Below, piece after piece: positions 57,801-64,000 of a stretch of DNA of 64,000 nucleotides (its first letter is position 1; each line of letters begins with the position of its first letter). Origin of the DNA: Prevotella sp. (lineage in GTDB: Bacteria; Bacteroidota; Bacteroidia; Bacteroidales; Dysgonomonadaceae); contig JAISUS010000028.1 of the NCBI GenBank assembly GCA_031271965.1, forward strand, positions 372,001-436,000, given 5' to 3'. Position numbers and translations under genes: made by a program. Below the pieces are notes generated by a model, which was given only the letters and a program-made list of their open reading frames with translations, did no database searches and was not told the DNA's origin.

Positions 57801-58032
57801 GTGCAATCATTCCAATAAAAGAAAATGTAAGGATGTCGCCTTTATTCGCTCTTATTGTATAATTCCCGTCTGCATCGGTCATAACACCAACCTTTGCCTG
57901 AGTCTGAACAGTAACACCCGGTATAGGGGACCTGTCTGCTGCATCGGTTACCTTTCCTGATATCTGATAGCTCTGGGCATATATAATACACGGAGCTACA
58001 ACCAGGAGTAATAAAAAAAGGATTTTTCTCAT
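54862..58032 (-). CDS. susC: SusC-family TonB-dependent receptor of the mannan locus
   Basis: A 1056-residue outer membrane transporter of normal length. Signal peptide ends at CIIYAQ; a carboxypeptidase-like domain follows (ISGKVTDAADRSPIPGVTVQ), then a plug domain with EVVVVGYGTVKKKDLTGSV and IDVLKDASATAIYGAAGANG. The barrel ends with the aromatic terminus FMFGLNLGF. With the SusD lipoprotein it imports mannan oligosaccharides using TonB. First gene of the proximal operon behind promoter P1. Confidence 0.96.
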   Translation of the reverse strand: MRKILFLLLLVVAPCIIYAQSYQISGKVTDAADRSPIPGVTVQTQAKVGVMTDADGNYTIRANKGDILTFSFIGMIAQSVKVESSNNIDVALKEDNVALEEVVVVGYGTVKKKDLTGSVTSMAGDKLKEIPVATFDQAMQGKLSGVQITSNSGTPGAPTTIRIRGITSINGGNEPLYVIDGVPQGGEGGTIAGFDWAGGANGQNVTNPLAGISPSDIISIDVLKDASATAIYGAAGANGVIMVTTRRGKAGDIKINYDGFSSVSSIPKTLDMMNLREYALYQQELSADLGNTLSDYFKDPSILGKGQNWQDAVFRDAWAQSHNVTVSGGSDKLQFSASAGWFDQDGVVIGSGFNRFNSRFNFDAQAKKWLKLGGSLVYSRTNETITLNDGGDGVIMTALMMGPNVPVYDIDGNFAGPESVEGVSWNPVAIAMQRNNKLLRNNYSGSFYASADIIKGLTLRAEYSFSGSNNTNKAFHPTYQWGALKNDISRIMKRDDQSYYWINTDYLTWTKDFGQHNIVAMAGFEAIGNTWEGSQLIKSNLTSNDIQVIGVDGIYESNSGWKGKSTQASLFGRANYNYASKYYLTATIRRDGSSKFGADNKWGTFPSLAAAWRISGESFLEDNKTISNLKLRIGYGMVGNSKIDNFLYGSSMTAATTPLGTGYRVSRISNPSLKWESSVQYNAGIDLGLLNGRLDLTVDAYYKTTKDLLMQLSIPSYLGGSDWSDIQSPWGNIGKIDNKGIDITLNAHIIKSNNLNWNSNVVFSLNRNKVKELNAENQAFYGKLDWYSEFQTATITKVGYPIGVFYGYKTEGLFKDKEDILNHSVQKADPTNSKINYVNKTGGVWVGDVKFVDLNDDGKIDTDDQTIIGNPNPDFTFGFNNNFSYKDFDFGFSFIGSIGGDILNYAKSRIEGQTSIWNNQSVTVNDRARIGLHNEDGSPSDPDNVYLVNPDATVPRATTNDVNRNNRMSDRFIEDGSYVRLSNISLGYTIPAKLTAKWGVTKLRVYISAQNLLTITGYSGYDPEIGAYNQDSQRQNIDMGHYPSPRTFMFGLNLGF

Positions 58033-58117
58033 AAGGTTTCGATTATGGTTAATATATAATTTGTGAATAGCTGCTTTTATAGCTTAGGCATTTATAGTAT
58101 CAGATATTCATATGTTG

Positions 58118-58182
58118 CAAAAGTATTTATGAATACAAAAAATAACAAATACTTTATTATCTTATATCAATACTTTTTTATC
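58118..58182 (-). promoter_or_regulatory. Operator and promoter P1 of the proximal mannan operon
   Basis: On the minus strand, in order: distal repeat GATAAAAAAGTATT (58182-58169), 7 bp, proximal repeat GATAATAAAGTATT (58161-58148), -33 TTTG (58149-58146) overlapping by 2 bp, a 20-bp spacer, and -7 TACTTTTG (58125-58118). The repeat period of 21 bp is two helical turns, as for AraC half-sites. It drives susC to GH5 (58032-47578). Confidence 0.8.
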
Positions 58183-58288
58183 AAAAAAAATATGCAGATA
58201 TTTACCAAATTTGGTTGAATATCTGCATTATAAAGAAACAGAAGCAAGTTAAGAGATAAGTTATTAGATAAAAAAGGCAAATAAAACT

Positions 58289-58301
58289 AATACTTTTTAT
58301 C
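58289..58301 (-). repeat. Variant copy of the operator motif near the AraC stop codon
   Basis: GATAAAAAGTATT on the minus strand, one A shorter than the 14-mer. An inverted look-alike (ATCAAAAAAGTATC) follows at 58313-58326. These could be auxiliary sites or AT-rich chance. Confidence 0.4.
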
Positions 58302-58333
58302 ATTTACCAAAATCAAAAAAGTATCATAAATAT

Positions 58334-59212
58334 TCATAGAAAATATTTAGATTCTTTATAGTTTTCTCTAAATTCACGAGGGGTACATCCTTTTTTCTTT
58401 TTGAATATTCTGTTAAAATTAGACAAGTTATTAAATCCGCATGTGAGACTAACCTCTGCTACACTATGAGTTGTATCCAATAACATACGTGTAGCATGTC
58501 CCAGTCGAATATCGTTGAGAGAATCTATAAAATTACGTCCGGTACGCTGTTTGATGAATCTACTAAACGCGACTTCGGTCATACCTACAAGATCGGCGAC
58601 ATCACTCAAATGAACTTCCTTATTATAGTTCTCCAACATAAAATTATATGCGCGCTCAATCCGTCTACTATTATAATTCTGCTCATGCACATTAAATGAT
58701 CTGCTTGATAGTTCCCGCATTGGCGATAACGACAGATCATATAAAATAGCAAAGAACTTCAAGACGGAATGCACACCTTCTGGTTCTGAGGCCAAAGAGT
58801 AAAGACTACCTTTTATATCCTCTATTGTCTTTCTGGAAAAAACAACACCACATGATGCTTTTTCAAACATTTCTTTCACCGAACGAAACTGATTCCTCTG
58901 TAAAAAATGCTCATTTAGCAAATCTCCATGAAACTGTATTGTTATTTCCTTTATTTCATCCGATGTACATTTGTGATTTAACCATCCGTGTTCTAAATTA
59001 GAACCCGTAATCAGGGCTAGTTCCAGATCATCGATATCTTCTAAACTATCGCCAACAACACGTTTAGCCCCCTTACCGTTCTCTATAAAATTAAGTTCAT
59101 ATTCGGCATGAACATGTACCGGAAAGGTAAATTGAGTTTTCACACGCGAAAATATCATAAAACAATCTCTTGGTGAGAGTGGAGTAACTTCTCTTAATAT
59201 AGTATCTTTCAT
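58334..59212 (-). CDS. AraC-family regulator of the mannan locus
   Basis: A 292-residue regulator. Residues about 15-100 are a cupin-like sensor (FPVHVHAEYELNFIENGKGA). The C-terminal 100 residues hold two helix-turn-helices: HLSDVADLVGMTEVAFSRFI and SVAEVSLTCGFNNLSNFNRI, then FKKKKGCTPREFRENY. No hybrid two-component sensor or sigma/anti-sigma pair is present, so this is the only candidate regulator of the locus. The two phased operator-promoters and the motif upstream of its own gene suggest it activates both operons and may control itself. Inducer unknown, possibly mannobiose. Confidence 0.93.
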   Translation of the reverse strand: MKDTILREVTPLSPRDCFMIFSRVKTQFTFPVHVHAEYELNFIENGKGAKRVVGDSLEDIDDLELALITGSNLEHGWLNHKCTSDEIKEITIQFHGDLLNEHFLQRNQFRSVKEMFEKASCGVVFSRKTIEDIKGSLYSLASEPEGVHSVLKFFAILYDLSLSPMRELSSRSFNVHEQNYNSRRIERAYNFMLENYNKEVHLSDVADLVGMTEVAFSRFIKQRTGRNFIDSLNDIRLGHATRMLLDTTHSVAEVSLTCGFNNLSNFNRIFKKKKGCTPREFRENYKESKYFL

Positions 59213-59269
59213 GGTATTTTATTTATTTTCTAAAAGAACATATTTTTTTTATATAATTTATATTAGTAT

Positions 59270-59283
59270 AATACTTTTTTATC
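59270..59283 (-). repeat. Copy of the operator motif upstream of the AraC gene
   Basis: GATAAAAAAGTATT on the minus strand, identical to the P1 distal repeat, 58-71 bp upstream of the AraC start. No second half-site 21 bp away and no TAnnTTTG box is evident here. It suggests autoregulation. Confidence 0.55.
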
Positions 59284-59438
59284 ATATCCAGGCTCGATCA
59301 TATATTTAAACAAAAGCTACATAAGTTTTGTTATAGTAATAAAATGTATAAAAATAAATTCTTAACCATATTGAAAGAAAGTAACACTCATAAACATCTA
59401 CACAAGAATAAATAAAATCAGATAAAAGAAAATAATAT

Positions 59439-59446
59439 TACATTTG
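59439..59446 (+). promoter_or_regulatory. -7 box of the Lys/Ala-rich protein gene
   Basis: TACATTTG fits TAnnTTTG, 47 bp before the ATG. No -33 TTTG is seen. Confidence 0.5.
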
Positions 59447-59493
59447 TAACAAAATGTATACAGACGGAACTAACTAACACTAAAAAAAAGAAA

Positions 59494-59892
59494 ATGAAAA
59501 AATTATTTATTAGTCTGTTTATAATGACAGCAATGGCTATGGCCGCAACATCGGCTACGGCACAAAATGTAGTTATAAGTGAAAAAACTGCAGCTAAAAT
59601 AGAATCGATAAAAGCTAAAGCTGCTAAAGACGCCGAAAATGCAGACAAAAAAATGCAACAAGAAATTGAAAAAGCAAAAAAACAAGTAGAAAAAGACACC
59701 GAAAATTCGGCACAACAAGCAAAGAAAAAAGCTGAAGAAGACACAAAAAAAGGGGCTCAAAAAGCTCAGGAAAAAGGAGACAAAGCAATTGCTAAAGCTA
59801 AAGAAAAAGCAGAGAAGGCAAAAGTAAAAGCTCAACAAAAGGCTGATCAAGAAATAGCTAAATTAAAGGAAAAAGAATCTATTAATCTATAA
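59494..59892 (+). CDS. Small secreted Lys/Ala/Glu-rich coiled-coil protein
   Basis: A 132-residue protein. A signal peptide ends near TSATAQ. The mature part is almost wholly Lys, Ala, Glu, Gln and Asp with heptad-like spacing (EIEKAKKQVEKDTE, KAKEKAEKAKVKAQQKADQE), so a long charged helix or coiled coil is expected. It has its own promoter box and terminator. Low-complexity composition prevents a family call; it could be a periplasmic or surface structural protein or bind DNA, LPS or peptidoglycan. Confidence 0.7.
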   Translation: MKKLFISLFIMTAMAMAATSATAQNVVISEKTAAKIESIKAKAAKDAENADKKMQQEIEKAKKQVEKDTENSAQQAKKKAEEDTKKGAQKAQEKGDKAIAKAKEKAEKAKVKAQQKADQEIAKLKEKESINL

Positions 59893-59918
59893 CGATCCCC
59901 TTAAAAAATTATTTATAC

Positions 59919-59951
59919 ACCCACATCGTTTTCCGGTGTGGGTTATTTTTT
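59919..59951. terminator. Bidirectional terminator between the Lys/Ala-rich gene and yidD
   Basis: ACCCACATCG (59919-59928) pairs with CGGTGTGGGT with a single G-U pair, followed by a T-run on the plus strand. It overlaps the yidD stop region. Confidence 0.85.
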
Positions 59952-60171
59952 AAGGAACAGGATCATAACCGTGTCCACCCCACGGGTTACAGCGGGCAAT
60001 ACGCTTTGCTGCTAACCAAAAGCCTTTGAACGGCCCATATTTTTTTACTGCTTGAATTGCGTATTCAGAGCATGTAGGAGTGTAGCGACAGGAAGGAGGA
60101 AGCATAGGCGAAATGCTATACTTGTAAAAATAGACAGGTAATAAAAGTAACCATGAAAATATCTTTTTCAT
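59950..60171 (-). CDS. yidD: YidD membrane protein insertion efficiency factor
   Basis: A 73-residue protein with the complete family pattern: a short hydrophobic start, then [35 protein letters not shown] and [15 protein letters not shown]. It assists YidC-dependent membrane insertion. Its start overlaps the rnpA stop by 4 bp, the classic rnpA-yidD pair. Confidence 0.95.
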   Translation of the reverse strand: MKKIFSWLLLLPVYFYKYSISPMLPPSCRYTPTCSEYAIQAVKKYGPFKGFWLAAKRIARCNPWGGHGYDPVP

Positions 60172-60578
60172 CTTTCCTTTTCCATTTTATCTGTAAGTAT
60201 TGACATTGCTTTCAAAATAGATTTTTCTATTTCTGCAAATTCTGGCAATTCATCTTTCAAATATAAGAAAGCTATATCCATACCCTTATTTTGCCTATTC
60301 AACAAAGTGATCAAACCTTGCTTATTCAACCGATATGCTTCACGTATCAAACGCTTTACTCTGTTACGCTTTACTGCTCTTTTAAATTTCCTCTTAGAAA
60401 CACTAATCATTACGGATACGTTTTGCCTGTCAAATTCAAATTCGTCATGAATAACATATACCACGCGCAGTGGATAAGCAACAAATGATTCTCCAACAGA
60501 AAAGAGTGTATCAATAGCTTTTGTACTACACAGTTTTTCCTCTTTAGTAAAGGTATTTTTATTTGATAATTCCAGCAT
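60168..60578 (-). CDS. rnpA: Ribonuclease P protein component
   Basis: About 136 residues from the ATG at 60578; an upstream GTG would add 9 residues and is less likely. It binds RNase P RNA and helps to process tRNA 5' ends. The RNR motif is [20 protein letters not shown] near residue 75. yidD follows with a 4-bp overlap. rpmH is not adjacent, which is usual in the Bacteroidota. Confidence 0.95.
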   Translation of the reverse strand: MLELSNKNTFTKEEKLCSTKAIDTLFSVGESFVAYPLRVVYVIHDEFEFDRQNVSVMISVSKRKFKRAVKRNRVKRLIREAYRLNKQGLITLLNRQNKGMDIAFLYLKDELPEFAEIEKSILKAMSILTDKMEKER

Positions 60579-60844
60579 AAAGACAAACGTACTTGTCAAT
60601 GCCACAAATGTAAGAGTTTTTTCGCTAAATTCTATAAAATGATTATTGTCGTATCTAATTATTCAATCTATCTGTTCTTTTTAATCAAACAGACTCTACT
60701 GCCGATTCGCATGAATCATAATTCTTTAATCCTCCCAAAGTGTTAAAATCAAAATTTCACTGTAACTTTTTTCGATACATCCTCGTCCTAATAATAGCCG
60801 CGGAAATAAAGAATAAATATTAACAAAAGAAATACGACATAATC

Positions 60845-63163
60845 ATGAAATTAAGATTAACCATATTAACCCTTCTAACATATTTTGTCATTGCCTCTGG
60901 GGCGCAAGTCAAGGTATCAGGCTCCGTCATTGATGCCAATACACATAATACAGTAGAGTTCGCCAACATAGCCCTACTGAAAAATGATTCTACATTTTAT
61001 GCAGGAGCATCATCTGACACTCTCGGACTTTTCGCATTTAATAATATACCGAAAGATAACTATATCCTATCGGCAACCTTTGTGGGATATACTAAAACGT
61101 ATATCTCGGTGCAGGTAAACGGAACCGATATAAATATAGGTACAGTCTCATTGGCAACATCCGATATTATGCTTAAGGATGTTACGGTGACAGCTAATGC
61201 TGTTATACAAAAACCGGATAGAAAAATTATCATACCATCCGATGCTCAGATTAAAGCTTCAAACAGTGGAGTAACTCTTCTGAGAAACCTCCAACTATCA
61301 CGCATAATCATTAATCCTATCAGTAATGCCATAACACTACCAGGCGGCGATGCCGTTCAATTGCGAATAAATGGTGTAGAAGTGACGATAGCCGAAGTAG
61401 TTGCATTACAACCCGAAGATATTATCCGTATAGAATATCACGATGATCCGGGTATGCGCTATGGTGGTGCGGCGGCTGTTATAGACTATATAACAAGAAG
61501 AAAAGAATCGGGAGGAAACTTGTCTACAAATCTTACAAATACACCTCATAAAATCGGCTTTTCGGAAGATTATTTTTCAGCAAAAGTGAATCATAAGAAA
61601 TCGGAATTCGGAGTTAATGCATACTGGCATTACCGAGATTTGAAATGGACCCGTGAAAACAAAGAAATTTTTGTTTTTCCCGATAAAGTCCTGGAACGCG
61701 ATGAAAAAGGCGAGCCAACTAAAGTTAAAGAAAACAGTCTGAATATCGCTGCAAACTATAGTCTACTTGAAACAGATAACTACATGTTTAATGCTACTTT
61801 TCGTAATAGGTACGAAGACGAGCCCAATGCATTCTCCAACAGGAAAAGCACTACATATTCCTCTGACGGTTCTGCACCTCTATCGATTCTGGATGAATCA
61901 AGTATAAGAAGCAATACACCATCATTAGACCTGTATTTTCAGAAAAATCTGAAAAACGATCAACTGTTGATATTCAATATTGTAGGTACTTATATTAATT
62001 CGAAGTCAACCCGACTATACCAAGAACGCAGAGAAGAAAATCTTACGACAGATATTTTTTCAGATGTTAGAGGCGATAAATATTCACTTATCACCGAAGG
62101 TATATATGAAAGAAAAATAGGAGAAGGAAAACTATCTACCGGATTAAAACATACGCAAAGTTATACAAACAATACATATAGTGGAAATGTAGAGACTGAC
62201 ATAAGTCTCAAATTTGCCGAAACATATGGATATGCTGAATATCAATTCAAAAAAAATAAATTCAGTTATACATTCGGATTAGGGCTGATGCGGACATACA
62301 ACAGCCAAGGAGAAAATAGTAATAAAAAATATATCCTACGTCCGAATGTACGTATATCATATAATATTAACGACAATGCATATATCCGCTATAACGGGCT
62401 CATTTCGGGTTACTCTCCTTCCCTATCCGATTTGAATAACGTTGAACAAGAAATAGATTCTTTGCAAATTCGCAGAGGAAACCCAAATTTGAAAACTGTA
62501 ATGTATTATGTCAGTACACTGAATGCGGGCTATAATAAAGGGATATTTGGAATCGAATTCTATATGAGGCACAGCTACGATCACAAACCTATAATGGAAC
62601 AAATAACATTCGAAGGTGGTAAATTTGTTCGCTCAAATATTAATCAGAAAGGATTCCACAGACTATATGCAGAAACAACTGTAAAACTGAAGCCATTTAA
62701 AGATTACCTGACATTGAGCATAACCCCCGGAGTCAACCGCTTCATAAGTTATGGGGAAAGTTTCACTCATACTTATACCAGCTGGCGTGTACGGGGATCG
62801 ATCGTAGCTAATTATAAACAATGGTCATTATCGGCAGAAGCATATGGCCGATGGAATAACTTTTGGGCTGAAACACAAGAGATAGGTGAACGCATACACA
62901 TGATAATGGCAGGGTATAAAGCCGACAAATGGAGTTTGAATCTTGGTATTCTCGAACCATTTTCGAATAATTATAGTGTTGGTAGCCGCAATCGCTCAAC
63001 TTTGGTGCCAACTCAATCGGATGTATATACCAATAAATTGAATAAAATAATAATGATCAGCTTTTCCTTAAACCTAAATTTTGGACGTCAATACAAAGCG
63101 GCAGATAAGCGATTGAATAACAATGATACTGATTCAGGAATTATGTCAGGAACTAAAAAATAA
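60845..63163 (+). CDS. TonB-receptor-like outer membrane barrel protein (OMP_b-brl_3 type)
   Basis: A 772-residue protein. The signal peptide ends near IASGAQ; a carboxypeptidase-regulatory domain lies at about 20-105 (KVSGSVIDANTHNTVEFANI), and a plug-like domain at about 110-215 (VQLRINGVEVTIAEVVALQP, GMRYGGAAAVIDYI). The remaining about 550 residues form a beta-barrel typical of the outer membrane protein beta-barrel family. No SusD partner follows. The family is common in the Bacteroidota; its cargo is unknown. Weak promoter-like TAACTTTT about 80 bp upstream. Confidence 0.85.
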   Translation: MKLRLTILTLLTYFVIASGAQVKVSGSVIDANTHNTVEFANIALLKNDSTFYAGASSDTLGLFAFNNIPKDNYILSATFVGYTKTYISVQVNGTDINIGTVSLATSDIMLKDVTVTANAVIQKPDRKIIIPSDAQIKASNSGVTLLRNLQLSRIIINPISNAITLPGGDAVQLRINGVEVTIAEVVALQPEDIIRIEYHDDPGMRYGGAAAVIDYITRRKESGGNLSTNLTNTPHKIGFSEDYFSAKVNHKKSEFGVNAYWHYRDLKWTRENKEIFVFPDKVLERDEKGEPTKVKENSLNIAANYSLLETDNYMFNATFRNRYEDEPNAFSNRKSTTYSSDGSAPLSILDESSIRSNTPSLDLYFQKNLKNDQLLIFNIVGTYINSKSTRLYQERREENLTTDIFSDVRGDKYSLITEGIYERKIGEGKLSTGLKHTQSYTNNTYSGNVETDISLKFAETYGYAEYQFKKNKFSYTFGLGLMRTYNSQGENSNKKYILRPNVRISYNINDNAYIRYNGLISGYSPSLSDLNNVEQEIDSLQIRRGNPNLKTVMYYVSTLNAGYNKGIFGIEFYMRHSYDHKPIMEQITFEGGKFVRSNINQKGFHRLYAETTVKLKPFKDYLTLSITPGVNRFISYGESFTHTYTSWRVRGSIVANYKQWSLSAEAYGRWNNFWAETQEIGERIHMIMAGYKADKWSLNLGILEPFSNNYSVGSRNRSTLVPTQSDVYTNKLNKIIMISFSLNLNFGRQYKAADKRLNNNDTDSGIMSGTKK

Positions 63164-63218
63164 CAAATTCTACAAAGGTATGTATTAAGGTTAACTTAAT
63201 ATTGATTGTGTTTACAAA

Positions 63219-63260
63219 TTGCCTCCACAGACGGGATGTCGTGCGGAGGCAATGCTTTTT
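63219..63260 (+). terminator. Terminator after the outer membrane barrel gene
   Basis: ATTGCCTCC (63219-63227) pairs with GGAGGCAAT (63245-63253) with an inner GAC/GTC pair, followed by GCTTTTT, 56 bp after the stop. Confidence 0.8.
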
Positions 63261-63313
63261 ATACAACTTTATTGAAACTGACCTAAGGAGTTTTCATTTC
63301 ATATAAAACCAAC

Positions 63314-64000
63314 TTACTTATTTAATCGATACATTTCAGTACCGGCCAAAAGAAAAGCCCCCACTCCATAAACAGCCGTCATATCGGCTGTTACATTCTT
63401 CGGATCAGCTCCAATAGGCTGTACCCAGCCGAGTTTTCCATCTTTATCAACAACAGAAGTTAGAGCTGTCCATGCTTTTTCCGCAATCGGTTGATATACA
63501 TTTTTAGATAATAAACTATTATTTATACCATATGCTAAGGCATATGTAATCAGTGCTGTTGCACTTGTTTCCGGAGCAGGATAACTTTTAGGATCTAAAA
63601 GACTGGCATGCCAAAAGCCATTACTATCCTGTAAATCAGCAAGAACAGGAACGAACTCTTTGAAAAGAGATTCATAAAATGGCCTGTAAGCAGATTTTTC
63701 CGGCAACAATTTCAATATATTTACAAGTCCGGCCGCTACCCAGCCATTTCCTCTACCCCAAAAAATCTTTTCTCCATTCTTTTCCTTCTTTCCAAAATAA
63801 CTTCCGTCCCTGAAAAATAATTTGTGATCCTTATCATATAAATAGTCATAGGTTTGTTTGAATTCTACATCCATAAACTTAAGATAAGCGTCGTTATCAG
63901 TCATTTTCGCTATATGCGCATATACAGCCGGAGCCATAAAAAGAGCATCGCACCAACTCCAAGACTGTTTGTTTTTCATATCTGAATCGGGAGGATTGTT
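63314..64000 (-). CDS. GH105 unsaturated glycuronyl hydrolase, N-terminus cut by window edge
   Basis: The minus frame is open to base 64000, so only the last ~229 residues are visible, and the ATG at 63979 is internal. GH105 motifs: KNKQSWSWCDALFMAPAVYA, EKIFWGRGNGWVAAGLVNIL, DSNGFWHASLLDPKSYPAPE followed by TSATALITYALAYG, and TADMTAVYGVGAFLLAGTEM. The family removes unsaturated uronic acid from pectin or ulvan fragments made by lyases. It may belong to another polysaccharide locus to the right. Confidence 0.92.
   Translation of the reverse strand, partial: NNPPDSDMKNKQSWSWCDALFMAPAVYAHIAKMTDNDAYLKFMDVEFKQTYDYLYDKDHKLFFRDGSYFGKKEKNGEKIFWGRGNGWVAAGLVNILKLLPEKSAYRPFYESLFKEFVPVLADLQDSNGFWHASLLDPKSYPAPETSATALITYALAYGINNSLLSKNVYQPIAEKAWTALTSVVDKDGKLGWVQPIGADPKNVTADMTAVYGVGAFLLAGTEMYRLNK

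Noticed and set aside
59503-59850. 115-codon Phe/Ser/Cys-rich minus-strand frame
   Set aside because: It is the mirror of the Lys-rich coding sequence on the plus strand and has no independent support.
60579-60605. GTG start at 60605 for rnpA
   Set aside because: It adds nine residues absent from usual RnpA N-termini; the ATG at 60578 is preferred.
1-64000. CRISPR arrays, tRNA or rRNA genes
   Set aside because: No regularly spaced repeats and no cloverleaf-like or rRNA-like sequence was noticed by eye; a tRNAscan or rRNA profile search would settle it.

Overview
The window is a low-G+C chromosomal segment of a member of the Bacteroidota, order Bacteroidales, probably Dysgonomonas or a close relative. 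The evidence is SusC/SusD pairs, lipoprotein signal peptides of Bacteroidales type, several TAnnTTTG promoter boxes, split methylmalonyl-CoA mutase subunits, and a MurT/MurK/MurQ cluster like the one described in Tannerella. The genus is an inference from gene content. No tRNA, rRNA, CRISPR array, insertion sequence or prophage was seen.

Layout. 1-2078: the N-terminal two thirds of a SusC-type receptor on the minus strand, cut by the window edge. 2467-4326: an exported metallophosphoesterase fused to a PQQ-type propeller. 4854-17262: a ten-gene plus-strand operon for peptidoglycan and N-acetylmuramic acid (MurNAc) salvage: NamZ, a sodium/solute symporter, a tandem glycosyltransferase, a HIT-fold phosphorylase-like protein, a SpoIID-domain protein, an AmpG-like permease, a second NamZ, MurT, MurK and MurQ. 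17466-25028: a double DUF1080 lipoprotein, a TetR regulator, a heterodimeric ABC exporter and a full-length Ada. 25159-30748 (minus): mutA-menA-CPBP protease-mutB, in which the two mutase subunits are separated by two unrelated membrane-protein genes. 31238-36405: a methyltransferase, an acetyltransferase, a dCMP-deaminase-like protein with a CtpA protease, and pyrophosphatase with a membrane-anchored phosphoesterase. 36410-38253 (minus): a two-gene ATPase plus DUF4276 (TOPRIM-like) module resembling split OLD-type defence systems.

38422-59212 (minus) is a complete mannan/glucomannan utilisation locus. It has an AraC regulator, SusC, SusD, two TIG-repeat glycan-binding lipoproteins, GH26 and GH5 surface enzymes, a short lipoprotein, a GH5_7-like mannanase, GH130 mannosylglucose phosphorylase, a GPH symporter, mannobiose/cellobiose 2-epimerase, GH3 and a second GH26. 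Polysaccharide is cut at the surface and imported by SusCD, trimmed to mannobiose, carried inward, epimerised to mannosylglucose and phosphorolysed to mannose-1-phosphate and glucose. Two promoters in this locus share one architecture: a pair of 14-bp direct repeats 21 bp apart that abuts a TTTG -33 box, then 20 bp, then a TAnnTTTG -7 box. This matches AraC class-II activation geometry and splits the locus into two co-regulated operons.

59494-64000: a Lys/Ala-rich secreted helical protein, yidD-rnpA, a TonB-receptor-like outer membrane barrel protein, and the C-terminal part of a GH105 unsaturated glycuronyl hydrolase cut by the right edge.

The most interesting signals are the duplicated AraC-type operator/promoter, the split ATPase-TOPRIM pair, the cytoplasmic glycosyltransferase-HIT-SpoIID trio inside the MurNAc operon, the AmpG homologue with an extra periplasmic domain, and the interrupted mutase operon.
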